Notes: generated by a model not told the origin, from the sequence alone. A DNA stretch of 64,000 nucleotides from Sutcliffiella horikoshii DSM 8719 (GCA_001648575.1 LQXN01000062.1:186001-250000); one strand, 5' to 3'. Shown: positions 1 to 9,223, numbered from the stretch's first letter. Numbers and translations: made by a program.

Positions 1-569
1 CTTGTTTGGGATTTATGTGCTTTGATGGCCTTTAGTTTTTCTTCTGCCACAGATCGGATATCTATAGTGATATCCGGTTCACCGATCAGCTCTACACTAT
101 TTTTTAAGATTGCCTTACCATAAACAGTAGGCCTTAGTTCTTCTGCTAGCCGCCCGACAGCGATTGCCACCGCATTACTCATGGCATCATGATCAGGATG
201 CACCCCATGGCCGGGATAAAATGTTAATATCAAGCTTGGTTTTAATTCAACCAATGCTTCCTCGACTATATCCGCTAAATATTCCTCATCTTCAAATTCA
301 AGTGTCTTGTCATGCAGACCAAGCATACGCAGGTCTTCAATTCCCATTACTTTGCATGCATCTATTAATTCTTTCCTACGAACTTCTGGTAATGTTTCGC
401 GATTAGCGAATAAAGGGTTACCAAGGTTTCTCCCCATCTGTCCGAGTGTACCGCATAAATAAGTTACGGGAACACCACTCTGGGTAAAAAGCCTGATGGT
501 CCCCGAAGAACTGAATGCTTCATCATCTGGATGGGGAAATACGACTAGTACATGTTTTTCTGCTTCCAT
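1..569 (-). CDS. bshB2: Bacillithiol biosynthesis deacetylase BshB2 (3' end cut by window)
   Basis: Zinc-dependent LmbE/PIG-L-fold deacetylase. The family removes the acetyl group from GlcNAc-malate in bacillithiol synthesis and may also act on bacillithiol conjugates. The visible N-terminal 189 residues contain HPDDE at residues 13-17 (zinc/catalytic motif) and a downstream HPDH motif, both typical. The last 30 or so residues lie beyond position 1. The ATG at 569 is chosen because GGGAG precedes it at good spacing; an earlier ATG at 584 overlaps the yojF stop codon. It follows yojF directly, as in B. subtilis (yojF-yojG), so the two are translationally linked. Confidence 0.9.
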   Translation of the reverse strand, partial: MEAEKHVLVVFPHPDDEAFSSSGTIRLFTQSGVPVTYLCGTLGQMGRNLGNPLFANRETLPEVRRKELIDACKVMGIEDLRMLGLHDKTLEFEDEEYLADIVEEALVELKPSLILTFYPGHGVHPDHDAMSNAVAIAVGRLAEELRPTVYGKAILKNSVELIGEPDITIDIRSVAEEKLKAIKAHKSQT

Positions 570-583
570 TTTCATCTCTCCCA

Positions 584-925
584 TTAAAACGGCTCCTGAC
601 TAATTTGTAAAGCAACAGCTAATTTTCCTTCTGGGTTCAGTCCTGCTAGGAGCAACCGTTCCTTTTCATCAGTCTCAAAATGGGTTACACCCTCCGCATA
701 CACCCAGCCGTGCTCTAGCTTCAACCCTACACGATATGGACCTTTTCCCACTATTTTTGCCCTTTCGAACTTTAATGGAACATTCCGAATAAACGCCCCA
801 ACAGCAAGGCCGGTATTATGATGACTCGCATAAGCACCATTCGTCGTTTCCAAGTGCAGGAAGACTTTTGCATCTATAAGCTTATTTAGTTTGGCTTGCA
901 CTTGATTCTGATCGATAAGCTTCAT
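584..925 (-). CDS. yojF: YojF, DUF1806 partner of bacillithiol deacetylase
   Basis: A 113-residue protein matching the small YojF/DUF1806 family, which is found next to BshB2 in bacilli. No catalytic role is known to me; the fixed neighbourhood suggests it assists bacillithiol metabolism. The ATG at 925 is preferred over an upstream in-frame start because GGAGG lies 6-7 bases before it. Its stop overlaps a possible bshB2 start (TAATG). Soluble, with no signal peptide. Confidence 0.85.
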   Translation of the reverse strand: MKLIDQNQVQAKLNKLIDAKVFLHLETTNGAYASHHNTGLAVGAFIRNVPLKFERAKIVGKGPYRVGLKLEHGWVYAEGVTHFETDEKERLLLAGLNPEGKLAVALQISQEPF

Positions 926-1104
926 TTTATTCCTCCAGAGGTTATGTACAGTTTTTATTTCTATCCTAAGTTTAATATATGTAAGCATTGAAACAAAATG
1001 GTTTGCTCAACAATACTTTTTAAAAGACTCTTTTTTCGTTAAGGTTGGTGATAAATCGGGGGTGAAGAAACAAGTTACACAAAAAATAGTCTTTAATAAT
1101 AAGC

Positions 1105-1135
1105 AGTGGAGTGAAACCAGAGGCCCCACTCCACT
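1105..1135 (-). terminator. Terminator of mhqD
   Basis: Nine-base perfect stem (AGTGGAGTG with CACTCCACT) immediately 3' of the mhqD stop on the minus strand. The tract that follows is only moderately T-rich. Confidence 0.6.
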
Positions 1136-1138
1136 ACA

Positions 1139-1738
1139 TTATCCAATCATATTGTCGTACCATCTTTTTGACGCTTGGACCTCAGAGTGTGTTAACTGGT
1201 GACCTTGATTTTCCCAATGGACTTCTACATCAGACCCTCCAGCTTCCAACAATTTGCTTAGTTCTTCTGTTTCTCTTGCAGGACAAATAGGGTCATTTTT
1301 TCCTGCACCGATAAATACCGGTGTCTTGCTTAAGTCAGGAAGCTCAACTCCTCTTCTCGGTACCATAGGGTGGTATAACACAGCAGCCCTTAACACCTTT
1401 TCATGATGAAATAGAAGACTTCCGGCAATATTTGCACCATTCGAATAACCTACCGCTACCACATTTTCGCGGTTGAAATTGTATTTTTCCGCTGCTTCAT
1501 CAAGGAACTCTTGCAATTCTTTAGTCCGAAAAATCAGGTCTTCTTCATCAAACACACCCTCTGAGAGACGTCTGAAAAAACGCGGCATTCCATTTTCTGA
1601 AACATTCCCCCTCACACTCAATATAGATGCTTCTTGATCAATCATTTCCGCTAAAGGCAACAAATCCTGTTCCGTGCCCCCTGTTCCGTGTAATAGGAGT
1701 AATACTCGATCAGAACCTTTTTTGAAAATATGCTTCAT
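1139..1738 (-). CDS. mhqD: Alpha/beta hydrolase MhqD (YodD), quinone-stress esterase family
   Basis: A 199-residue alpha/beta hydrolase of the carboxylesterase/phospholipase type. The nucleophile elbow GYSNG puts Ser at 99, and Asp149 (GKNDP) and His180 (GHQLT) complete a plausible triad; HGTGG near residue 18 forms the oxyanion hole. The sequence and the neighbourhood match B. subtilis MhqD, which is induced by methylhydroquinone under MhqR control; no operator was identified here. AGGAGG lies 9 bases before the ATG. It is a single gene with its own terminator. The substrate is unproven in this organism. Confidence 0.8.
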   Translation of the reverse strand: MKHIFKKGSDRVLLLLHGTGGTEQDLLPLAEMIDQEASILSVRGNVSENGMPRFFRRLSEGVFDEEDLIFRTKELQEFLDEAAEKYNFNRENVVAVGYSNGANIAGSLLFHHEKVLRAAVLYHPMVPRRGVELPDLSKTPVFIGAGKNDPICPARETEELSKLLEAGGSDVEVHWENQGHQLTHSEVQASKRWYDNMIG

Positions 1739-1882
1739 GGTAAATTACCTCCTGGATTATTATCTTGAATTCGAGATTATTTTAGTATAGGCCATAAATA
1801 ACAAACCGTCAAACAAAAGCCGCTTAACACTTACGAACAAAAAGAATAATCTAAAGTAAAGCAATTTTAGGAGGCGTTTAGG

Positions 1883-2386
1883 ATGATACCGTGGAACAAA
1901 ATGTTTCCGTTCCCAAAGGATTACATGAAAAAAGATATTTTTAAACAAACTGACATTGAAAACTGGATGTCCAAAGCCATGCAAGGCAAACTCCCGCCCA
2001 ATCCGCAAATGCTGGGTACCACTGATTTTTTTGCACAATCACTAGATCTGATGAAGTCAGCTCAAACAAGAAAGAAGAAGAAAAATAAAAACTCATTTGA
2101 AGCTGACGTTTTTGAAACACATGATGAAGTCTTCATACGTTTTTCAGTTTCATCTGAAGAGCAACTACTCTTATTAAAAACTACCTATACCCCTACTACT
2201 ATATTTATTGAAAATGTACCTGCTTCTGGAAATAAACAAACCATCAAACTACCCTGTCTCGTAAAAAAGAATAGTTCTACTGCGAAGTACAAGGATGGTA
2301 TTGTGGAAATACGGATAACAAAAGAAACACAACAACCTGTCACAAAGGTCCCCATTGAAATAATAAAAAACAAATCGAAAAAATAG
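1883..2386 (+). CDS. gerT: GerT-like spore protein (Hsp20/CotP-type fold)
   Basis: A 167-residue protein. Residues 1-60 are variable with a basic KKKKNK stretch at about 64; residues 68-160 look like an alpha-crystallin/Hsp20 beta-sandwich, with alternating hydrophobics and the late strand KDGIVEIRI. B. subtilis GerT, a CotP-related spore coat protein needed for normal germination, lies near yojF/yojG, and that synteny supports the call. GGAGG lies 8 bases before the ATG. A sigma-K promoter is expected but not convincingly seen. It could simply be a generic small heat-shock-like protein. Confidence 0.6.
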   Translation: MIPWNKMFPFPKDYMKKDIFKQTDIENWMSKAMQGKLPPNPQMLGTTDFFAQSLDLMKSAQTRKKKKNKNSFEADVFETHDEVFIRFSVSSEEQLLLLKTTYTPTTIFIENVPASGNKQTIKLPCLVKKNSSTAKYKDGIVEIRITKETQQPVTKVPIEIIKNKSKK

Positions 2387-2405
2387 AGGGCTACCCCCTC
2401 TATTT
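2381..2405. terminator. Bidirectional terminator between gerT-like gene and convergent gene
   Basis: AAATAGAGGG pairs with CCCTCTATTT, and A/T runs on both sides serve the convergent genes ending at 2386 and 2406. Confidence 0.75.
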
Positions 2406-3533
2406 TTATAATTGTTCCATAAGGTTTTCCAAATCCAATGTCCAAGGCTCTTCTATGGATCCCCTATACAACTTAAAAGTAATATTCCTTGATTCGGTCC
2501 CACTGGAATCTCGATGAATGTAAAGCTTTACATTTATTGGGTAGAAAAGCTTTGTATCAAAATCTTGGTTCGCTGGCAGGTCGGAAAGTCTCTTGACCAG
2601 GTCTATCTCTTCTAAAAACTTCACTTTTTGATTAAGCAGCTTTCTGTTCTTATCATCAAGAACCGAAGCGAGAATGAACCAGTCATGTTGATGGATGGCC
2701 AATACTGTCGAATCCACTATTTCTGCTGGTGAAAGTTTTTCTGTGTGGTCCAGCCATTCCCCAGCAGCTTTTTTGATCATTATTGAATGAGCGTGGTCCA
2801 TCTTTCTTGACTTATGAGTGATGCTGTCCTGAAAGTGAATGCAGAAATGACCTGGAAAGCCATTTTGCAGAGCTCCTTTACCATGTGGCATCCCATGCAT
2901 GGAAGCGGCATATTTATTATCGTCCGAAAGAATTAATATCGCCCTCCGGTCCCAGCTCCACGTCCCCCTATAAATATCTTTCATTATTTTGGTATCTTCA
3001 TTTGTCAGAGGTTGGACATCTGCATGATATGACCCTGCCCGACGCTGTACTTGAAAAGTCTTCCCTGTATCCAAATCGAGAACAGTAAAACTGCTATATC
3101 GCGGCAAGGCTCCGTTTGCTTCATTCCAAGTAATCAAATCGCCATAATGCAACCCGTAAAGCTTTTTCATATCTTTGGCAAGCAGATGGGCTATTTTTTC
3201 TGGCAGGACTAATAGTGCTTTATTTTTTTCCAGGTCATAAATATTTAATTGATGATCTACTGCATATCTCTTTTCTCCATCCAAGCTGATAAAAATGTCT
3301 GTCGGAGGCACAGGATACGCAATGTCCACCCAATTACCCTTACGAATGGTTTTTATCATCTTTTTGGGCAAAGCCATTTCTGTTATATACTCAGAATCCA
3401 AAGATGTTTGTGCATGGTAAAAGGCTTTATGGTCCTTTTTCCCTATAGCCGATGCAGATCCTAAACCTATAGGACTGCAAAGTGCTGAAACTATGGAAGC
3501 TGCCACCACTAACAATAGAAAAAGTTTTTTCAC
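2406..3533 (-). CDS. Secreted protein of unknown function
   Basis: A 375-residue protein with a clear N-terminal signal peptide (basic start, hydrophobic residues about 4-18, Ala-rich cleavage region to residue 29). The Cys at about 20 does not form a good lipobox. The mature part has blocks such as YAVDHQLNIYDLEK and FTVLDLDTGK that resemble beta-propeller blades, but no family was recognised. The start is GTG, with AAGGAGGG 8-9 bases upstream. It converges with the GerT-like gene and stands alone. Confidence 0.6.
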   Translation of the reverse strand: MKKLFLLLVVAASIVSALCSPIGLGSASAIGKKDHKAFYHAQTSLDSEYITEMALPKKMIKTIRKGNWVDIAYPVPPTDIFISLDGEKRYAVDHQLNIYDLEKNKALLVLPEKIAHLLAKDMKKLYGLHYGDLITWNEANGALPRYSSFTVLDLDTGKTFQVQRRAGSYHADVQPLTNEDTKIMKDIYRGTWSWDRRAILILSDDNKYAASMHGMPHGKGALQNGFPGHFCIHFQDSITHKSRKMDHAHSIMIKKAAGEWLDHTEKLSPAEIVDSTVLAIHQHDWFILASVLDDKNRKLLNQKVKFLEEIDLVKRLSDLPANQDFDTKLFYPINVKLYIHRDSSGTESRNITFKLYRGSIEEPWTLDLENLMEQL

Positions 3534-3664
3534 CTTCCAACCCTCCTTTTTAGTCGATAGAAAAGTACTTTATTTATTTTGTCAAAAATTCAATTAAAGT
3601 ATGTTGAATTTTTTTTCGTACACATTAGTAATATAAAACTCAGTGATAAGTCAGGTGAATAGAT

Positions 3665-4396
3665 GTGGGACAAGCATTATTTTGGGGTGCAATAGCTGGT
3701 ATCGCTTTACTGCTCGGAGCTGTGGTCGGTTTGTATGTACCAATGCCGAAAAAACTCACAGGCTTTATTATGGCTTTTGGGACGGGAGTGCTTATCGGGG
3801 CTGCTTCTTTTGAATTATTAGGAAAGATCGATATTCAAGAGGGCTATAGTTATGTAATATTTGGCTTTTTGATCGGAGCAACTCTTTTCACGTCATTAGA
3901 GTTCATTATCAGTAAAAAAGGGGGGAAAGAACGAAAGCGGTCAAAGGAGAAAAAGGAGGAACATTCCGGTATGGCTATATTTATCGGGTCCATTATGGAC
4001 TCCATCCCAGAATCAGTCATCATTGGAGTAAGTTTGATAAAATCTAATACTGTGAGCTGGGTCATTGTGCTGGCAATCTTCATTAGTAATTTCCCTGAAG
4101 CACTTTCAAGCTCCTTCGGGTTAAGGAAAGACGGCTATACCCGAAAGAAAATATTGTTTTTATGGACCATTGTTTTCATTTTGACCACATTAAGCTCGCT
4201 CTTTGGTTTTGTTGTATTCAAAGAACTAAACGGGCTTTACATGTATATGGTAAGCGGCCTTGCAGCTGGTGGAATCATCGCGATGGTGGCTTCCACCATG
4301 ATGCCTGAAGCATTTGAAGAAGGCGGTCCAATTGTCGGTCTTTTATCCGCACTGGGTGTACTGTGCTCATATATACTATCAATCGGAATAATTTGA
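3665..4396 (+). CDS. ZIP-like membrane transporter
   Basis: A 243-residue integral membrane protein with 7-8 predicted helices and a basic cytoplasmic loop (KKGGKERKRSKEKKEE, about 85-100), the layout of ZIP metal transporters. The metal-site helices read DSIPES and SNFPEA where classical ZIP proteins carry His-containing motifs such as HNxPEG. The fold is recognisable, but metal transport is uncertain. The start is GTG with AGGTGA upstream. The gene is single and ends against a terminator that has been duplicated around a mobile element. Confidence 0.6.
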   Translation: MGQALFWGAIAGIALLLGAVVGLYVPMPKKLTGFIMAFGTGVLIGAASFELLGKIDIQEGYSYVIFGFLIGATLFTSLEFIISKKGGKERKRSKEKKEEHSGMAIFIGSIMDSIPESVIIGVSLIKSNTVSWVIVLAIFISNFPEALSSSFGLRKDGYTRKKILFLWTIVFILTTLSSLFGFVVFKELNGLYMYMVSGLAAGGIIAMVASTMMPEAFEEGGPIVGLLSALGVLCSYILSIGII

Positions 4397-4426
4397 GACC
4401 CCATCCACAAAATTGGATGAGGTCTC
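4395..4426. terminator. Terminator hairpin, left duplicate flanking element A
   Basis: GAGACC...GGTCTC stem overlapping the stop of the ZIP-like gene. A near-identical hairpin occurs at 4643-4673 on the other side of element A. Confidence 0.8.
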
Positions 4427-4642
4427 AGTGTGTAGACAAAGTTTTTAATCTATAGGAATATGCAATACCCATGTTGATCGTAGTGGAAGGCGCGCAGACT
4501 CCCTCGGGAGGAAGGGACATGTAAGCCCCCGCAGGCGTAGCCGAGGAGGCTTACGGACCGCCCGCAGGAAAGCGAAGCGCCTGTAACGGAGATCAAACTG
4601 TTCCAACAGATAACTCACCTAATTTTAGTTTATCGACAGTCT
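4427..4642 (+). mobile_element. Terminator-associated palindromic element, copy A
   Basis: A 216-bp GC-rich palindromic sequence. Its ends are imperfect inverted repeats: AGTGTGTAGACAAAG on the left, and TTTATCGACAGTCT on the right. The core holds the family signature (GTTGATCGTAGTGGAAGG, a GGGAGGAAGGGACA block, GCGAAGCGCCTGTAACGGAG, GATCAAAC). It has no ORF of note. It is non-autonomous and lies between two copies of the local terminator hairpin. Confidence 0.85.
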
Positions 4643-4673
4643 GAGACCCCATCCACAAAAACGGATGAGGTCT
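4643..4673. terminator. Terminator hairpin, right duplicate flanking element A
   Basis: Repeats the 4395-4426 hairpin with a few differences in the loop. It also lies just beyond the ddcP stop, so it serves the minus strand. Confidence 0.8.
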
Positions 4674-4681
4674 TTATATGT

Positions 4682-5536
4682 TTATTGTTTAATGGCGCGA
4701 TCAAAGAATTCTTCCAAAGTGAGGTCATGCTCATCGATATAAGCAGCCACTTCCTTACCGACATAACGAAGATGCCAAGGTTCATACTGATAACCTGTAA
4801 TCACTTCCCCATCCTCTGGGTAACGAATAATGAAGCCGTGTGCACTTGCATGTTCCTTAACCCATTTACCTTCGGGGGTTTCACCGAACTCTTCCGTCAA
4901 ATCCAGAGCGGCAGATCTACTTGATATGTCCATCGCCAATCCTGTCTGGTGCTCACTGTGTCCGGGAATCGCGGAAACCGCATTTGTTTTTTCTTCTCCC
5001 CACTTTTTCACGTAAGTATTGTAGATTCCATACTGTGTTTCATAGGATCGGTAACCTGATACTGCAAATATCTCTACGTTTTCTGTCTCAGCTTCGGCAA
5101 ACAATCCTTCGAGTGCACGGGCTGCCTCTTTACGGAGATACTTTTTATCATAGTCACCTTCAAAAGAAAAAGGCACATCAGGAATGGTTAAGTCTTTTGG
5201 GATATAGTCAGCTGGCAGAGACTGATCTTTGTTTACCAATACTAGAATATTGTCCGTATTTTCAATCACCTTTTCTTCATTTAGTACAGTGAAGAATGGC
5301 TCTTCCAATACAAATTGATTCTCATCCGTTTCCGGAGGTTCCTCCGTCTGAGGTATATCTTCTGGTTTCTCTTCTTCTTCAACAGGTTCTTCTTCTGGAA
5401 TTTCTTCAACAACTTCTTCTGACGTTCCGTTTTCCGTAAAGTACTCCCAGAACTTCCAATTGATATCATCCAATTGTTTGGAACAACCTGTTAACAGCAT
5501 TAAAATCATAAGGACAGAGAAATGTTTCTTTTTCAT
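4682..5536 (-). CDS. ddcP: D-alanyl-D-alanine carboxypeptidase lipoprotein DdcP (YodJ/VanY family)
   Basis: A 284-residue LAS-family metallopeptidase that trims the terminal D-Ala of peptidoglycan stem peptides outside the membrane. It has a lipobox LTGC with Cys18 as the lipidated residue, a Glu/Pro-rich acidic linker at about 40-72, and the VanY domain at about 110-270. SEHQTGLAMD supplies zinc ligands His196 and Asp203, and EPWHLRY supplies catalytic Glu252 and His255. Position next to deoD matches B. subtilis yodJ. Confidence 0.9.
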   Translation of the reverse strand: MKKKHFSVLMILMLLTGCSKQLDDINWKFWEYFTENGTSEEVVEEIPEEEPVEEEEKPEDIPQTEEPPETDENQFVLEEPFFTVLNEEKVIENTDNILVLVNKDQSLPADYIPKDLTIPDVPFSFEGDYDKKYLRKEAARALEGLFAEAETENVEIFAVSGYRSYETQYGIYNTYVKKWGEEKTNAVSAIPGHSEHQTGLAMDISSRSAALDLTEEFGETPEGKWVKEHASAHGFIIRYPEDGEVITGYQYEPWHLRYVGKEVAAYIDEHDLTLEEFFDRAIKQ

Positions 5537-5714
5537 ACGTCAATCACCTTTTTTACTATTCTTATATAATCATTTCTGTTGAATGTTAAATAAACTAAAA
5601 GTCCACGAAATGTGAAACATACTTAAACAGTGTACCATTATTCCATAACTCCGTAAAAAGGTTTTACTGCTGAAATTGAAGATAAGAAAAAAGTCACTGA
5701 TTTTCTTGACGTGA

Positions 5715-6122
5715 TCAATCGGCATCCTTGAATACTTTGATATGAACTTTTCTATCACGAGGACCATCAAATTCACAGAAAAATATGCCCTGCCAGGTCC
5801 CTAGCACAAGTTTATTACCTTGAATTATTATTTGCTGAGAACTTCCGACTGTCATGGCCTTTAGATGCGCTGCCGTATTCCCTTCAGCATGTCTGTATTT
5901 CTGATGTTCCCATGGATATACTTCATCGAGCCTCATCACAACGTCCCTGACAACATCTGGATCTGCATTTTCATTTATAGTGATTCCGGCTGTAGTATGA
6001 GGGCAATACACGATTACATTGCCTTCTTTAATACCTGATTTTTCCACAATGGTCTCTACCCTTGCCGTTATATCCTGCCACTCGTCACGCTTTGTTGTTT
6101 GAAGTTGTATTGTGTGCATCAT
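5715..6122 (-). CDS. yugU: YjbQ/YugU-family protein (UPF0047)
   Basis: About 135 residues with the family motif [14 protein letters not shown] and a conserved C-terminal [15 protein letters not shown] segment. The family shows weak thiamine-phosphate synthase activity and probably has another natural role. The start is one of two adjacent ATGs (6122 or 6119), about 9 bases after AAAGGAAGG; longer in-frame starts lack a ribosome site. It follows deoD across a strong terminator, so it may depend on its own promoter or on read-through. Confidence 0.8.
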   Translation of the reverse strand: MMHTIQLQTTKRDEWQDITARVETIVEKSGIKEGNVIVYCPHTTAGITINENADPDVVRDVVMRLDEVYPWEHQKYRHAEGNTAAHLKAMTVGSSQQIIIQGNKLVLGTWQGIFFCEFDGPRDRKVHIKVFKDAD

Positions 6123-6161
6123 TGATTTCATCCTTCCTTTAATATAATTCTTATGAAAAAA

Positions 6162-6189
6162 AGCCCTTGAAATTTTCACTCCAAGGGCT
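6162..6189 (-). terminator. deoD terminator
   Basis: AGCCCTTG/CAAGGGCT stem followed on the minus strand by a run of T. Confidence 0.8.
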
Positions 6190-6203
6190 CCACTTTTTAG
6201 CAA

Positions 6204-6908
6204 TCATTTTTTAATAACAGCTTCCAATGCCACTTCCATCATGTCGCTGAATGTGGACTGGCGCTCTTCTGATGTAGTTTCTTCACCAGTTAGGATATGG
6301 TCACTTACTGTCAATACCGATAAAGCATTGCGACCATATTTTGCAGCTAGCGTATATAGAGCAGCGGATTCCATCTCGATTGCAAGGATCCCGTACTTCG
6401 CCCATTTTTCAAGCTCGCCGTTATCATTGTAGAACATGTCGGCAGTAAAAACATTCCCAACTTTCAAGTTTAGGCCTTTTTCCACTCCCACATCATAGGC
6501 TCTTTTCAATAAATCAAAATTTGCAGTAGGCGCATAATCCACACCACCGAATGTCAAACGGTTCATCTGGGAGTCTGTTGATGCACTCATTGCAAGGATC
6601 ACATCACGAACCTTTACATCCTTTTGAATTGCACCACAAGTCCCAACGCGAATCAAATTTTGTACATTATATTCATTCATAAGTTCATTGATATAAATGG
6701 AAATCGAAGGAACACCCATCCCTGTACCTTGTACAGAAATGCGCTCACCTTTGTATGTACCTGTATAGCCTAACATTCCTCTTACTTCATTGTAGCAGAC
6801 CGCATCCTCAAGGAATGTTTCTGCAATGTATTTTGCACGTAATGGATCTCCAGGCAGAAGAATCGTTTCCGCTATTTCACCTTGTTTTGCTCCAATATGA
6901 ACACTCAT
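6204..6908 (-). CDS. deoD: Purine nucleoside phosphorylase DeoD
   Basis: A 234-residue homologue of bacterial hexameric purine nucleoside phosphorylase, which converts purine (deoxy)nucleosides and phosphate to base and (deoxy)ribose-1-phosphate. [11 protein letters not shown] near the N terminus (phosphate-binding Arg) and the later EMESAALY segment (ribose contact) are diagnostic. Length and sequence are full and typical. AGGAGG precedes the ATG. The neighbourhood ddcP-deoD-yodL matches B. subtilis. Confidence 0.95.
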   Translation of the reverse strand: MSVHIGAKQGEIAETILLPGDPLRAKYIAETFLEDAVCYNEVRGMLGYTGTYKGERISVQGTGMGVPSISIYINELMNEYNVQNLIRVGTCGAIQKDVKVRDVILAMSASTDSQMNRLTFGGVDYAPTANFDLLKRAYDVGVEKGLNLKVGNVFTADMFYNDNGELEKWAKYGILAIEMESAALYTLAAKYGRNALSVLTVSDHILTGEETTSEERQSTFSDMMEVALEAVIKK

Positions 6909-7077
6909 AAATTGTTACCTCCTAATAACTCTTGCCATTGTAACTTCACAACAATGACTACTATACCATATTTTACCCATGTTTCAAAAGAATCTCTCTA
7001 AAGAAAAGTGCATTCTTTTACAGTTGCAGTAGAAAATAAAAGGGAAAGATATTTCTCCTTTCAGGAAGGTGATTTAA

Positions 7078-7185
7078 TTGAAAAAAAAGTTAAAGCAAGC
7101 TGTAGAACATGCAAATGCAACGAACACAACAAAAAAGAAAACAGCTGAGCCTCACACATCCAGACGTGATAAACAGCAAAGCTAA
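7078..7185 (+). CDS. Small basic protein, unknown
   Basis: A 35-residue Lys/Thr-rich peptide starting MKKKLKQAVEHANATNTT and ending RRDKQQS. The start is TTG, with GGAAGGTGA 7 bases upstream. It lies 34 bases before another small basic gene on the same strand. Composition resembles minor small acid-soluble spore proteins, but I cannot assign a family. Confidence 0.5.
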   Translation: MKKKLKQAVEHANATNTTKKKTAEPHTSRRDKQQS

Positions 7186-7219
7186 AATTCCACCATAAAT
7201 AAAAAAGGAGCTGATTTAT

Positions 7220-7363
7220 ATGGGAAAGAAACATCGCAACAGAATAAATGGCCAAAAGAAGAATAACCATATCAGTCCTGAAGCAATTGAAGCGGAACAT
7301 ACTGCTCATAAGAAGGAATACTCACCGAAAGGCCGTAAAAACGGGCCAGAAAACCATATATAA
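7220..7363 (+). CDS. Small basic protein, unknown
   Basis: A 47-residue Lys/Asn/His-rich protein (MGKKHRNRINGQKKNNHISP... ends NGPENHI). AAAGGAG lies 9 bases before the ATG. It has no membrane segment. It pairs with the 35-residue gene upstream. A spore-associated role is plausible from composition and surroundings only. Confidence 0.55.
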   Translation: MGKKHRNRINGQKKNNHISPEAIEAEHTAHKKEYSPKGRKNGPENHI

Positions 7364-7562
7364 AGGCAGTTCTCGCGTATACTTTATTGCTGCTTCAAAT
7401 ACTCAGACTAGCCGTTATATTACTTGCATACGTGTTCATTTCTGGTTGAAAGGAATAGACGGGCTGCTATTTTAGTGTATTTAGCCTGAAAAAAAGTCCA
7501 GTTTCCGACTTTTTATTAGTGAATAGCTACAATCTTGAGAGAAGAGCTTGTATAAAATAAAA

Positions 7563-7587
7563 GGGGCAAAGTTTGACCTTTGCCCTT
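7563..7587 (-). terminator. yodL terminator
   Basis: GGGCAAA/TTTGCCC stem just 3' of yodL, followed on the minus strand by CTTTTATTTTA. Confidence 0.8.
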
Positions 7588-7594
7588 GCCTTCA

Positions 7595-7909
7595 TTAGCG
7601 AACAGCCACACGATTTATTTTCTTCCATCCACCGAATTCCAAACGGTAGTAGGTTATTCCCAATGTACCCTCATCTATCATGAGGACGTCACCCGTTGCA
7701 ATAAATCTCCCCTCATAATCACGCGGGATGGAATCTGTCACATTAAATTTCTTATACACTTTTTCAACGACATCCTGATGACTGCTTCCCTCCATGGTCA
7801 ATCGGAAAATGGGATTGTACCCTTTGGATTCCCCGTAATTCGGTGTTTGCATAATGGTGATGTCATATTCCCCTGTACCAATCTTCATCATTCTTCTAAG
7901 AGCCAACAT
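7595..7909 (-). CDS. yodL: YodL-like protein
   Basis: A 104-residue soluble protein recognised by its sequence (MKIGTGEYDITIMQTPNYGE..., with C-terminal TLGITYYRLEFGGWKKINRV) and by its place between deoD and yozD, as in B. subtilis. Function is not established to my knowledge. The ATG at 7909 is preferred over the GTG at 7918 because GAGGGGTGA then sits at normal spacing. Confidence 0.7.
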   Translation of the reverse strand: MLALRRMMKIGTGEYDITIMQTPNYGESKGYNPIFRLTMEGSSHQDVVEKVYKKFNVTDSIPRDYEGRFIATGDVLMIDEGTLGITYYRLEFGGWKKINRVAVR

Positions 7910-8086
7910 CCTTTTCACCCCTCAACCATTTCTATTTATTATATTGGCAATCCATCTTGTCGAATCCTTCATCAAATTATATATAGTTTTGTCGAAAATA
8001 ATTATTATTTATTAAGAAACCCATTAACCCCTTTTGAATCATGAAAATCACTTATCCTTCATAAGATAACCCGAGGTGATGATATT

Positions 8087-9223
8087 ATGTTATTCAAGTG
8101 GTTTTCTGATGCATCTTCCAAATCCAAAGATAAACAGATGTTGCAGGTATGGACTTCAGAAGATAAAAAACATTTGACAAATGAATGGTCAAAAACCACT
8201 TCACCCCTATCACTTACCGACTTAGACAAAGAACTAATCAATAAAATCCGAAACAAAACAGCAATCCTCAATCGTAATAATGTGACAAGGACCAAAGCTT
8301 ACAAGGACTACTATCTGCAGCATCCAGAAGTCCATTGGAGCCTATTGGCCCACATGGTATCAAGAAATGGTGGATGGAATATGACAGATTTGAAGGCGAG
8401 TCATATATCCGCCTTGCTTTCCTATGAGAAAACCGCCATCATGTTTCGATTCTTGGAGAAAGCCAATCACCTCATCTTCCAAGATGCATACCCTCAATTG
8501 CTCTTATATCAAGAAAGCAAAAATGCGGGAAGACCGCTATTTTATTTACTCTCTGAATTTCATGTTTCTACTTTCATGGGTGCAATATGGTCACTTTTTT
8601 GGAAAGATAGAGACAAAAAAGACCTTCTCACCGTTTCATTGATCATCAATGAACAGAGTTTCATCGAGCATAACCTTCTTAATAACCCTTTCTTCCAGCA
8701 AAAAGTCTTATCCAGTTTCACTTATCAATTTCAGGAAAAACTCGGTTTCACACAAGTCCTCTTTCCTTATTTGAAGGGCTCACACACTTTATTGACAGGG
8801 CTTGGAGTACAACAATTCTCCAATCTTGCCAAGCGTATTGAAATTGGCAAAGAACTTTATGTCCTCTTGTTTAAAAACCAAACAGTCCTGCAGGGATGTT
8901 TACAATACAGCAGTGAGAAAGCCCACACAGGCTCCAGGGCAGATTACTTCCCTACCGTTTTTTCATCAGAACCCACTGTCTCCCGCAAAATCTACAGTCC
9001 GACCATTGAAGCCTCATGGCCGGATTATGATCACCCTCCAGTTACCCCAGTTGCATGGTTTAAAGACATTCAGGATGCAAGCAGTTACTTTCATCTTCCT
9101 TCAAGGATTGATCCTGCAGATATGGAAAAAGAACATTTGTATAACTTGATGAAGCTTACTGGAATGTCGGAGCTTCATGGAATTTTTTTGAATCGGAAAG
9201 ATGACGAGGTAAACCCCGTTTAG
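8087..9223 (+). CDS. DUF2515 (YppC-like) protein
   Basis: A 378-residue soluble protein. The block HWSLLAHMVSRNGGWNMTDL (about residues 84-103), followed by an FLEKANHLIFQDAYPQLLLY stretch, fits the DUF2515 family of bacilli (YppC of B. subtilis). No catalytic motif was recognised. GAGGTGATGATATT precedes the ATG. It sits alone where B. subtilis has the phosphatase gene yodM, so local gene content differs. Confidence 0.6.
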   Translation: MLFKWFSDASSKSKDKQMLQVWTSEDKKHLTNEWSKTTSPLSLTDLDKELINKIRNKTAILNRNNVTRTKAYKDYYLQHPEVHWSLLAHMVSRNGGWNMTDLKASHISALLSYEKTAIMFRFLEKANHLIFQDAYPQLLLYQESKNAGRPLFYLLSEFHVSTFMGAIWSLFWKDRDKKDLLTVSLIINEQSFIEHNLLNNPFFQQKVLSSFTYQFQEKLGFTQVLFPYLKGSHTLLTGLGVQQFSNLAKRIEIGKELYVLLFKNQTVLQGCLQYSSEKAHTGSRADYFPTVFSSEPTVSRKIYSPTIEASWPDYDHPPVTPVAWFKDIQDASSYFHLPSRIDPADMEKEHLYNLMKLTGMSELHGIFLNRKDDEVNPV

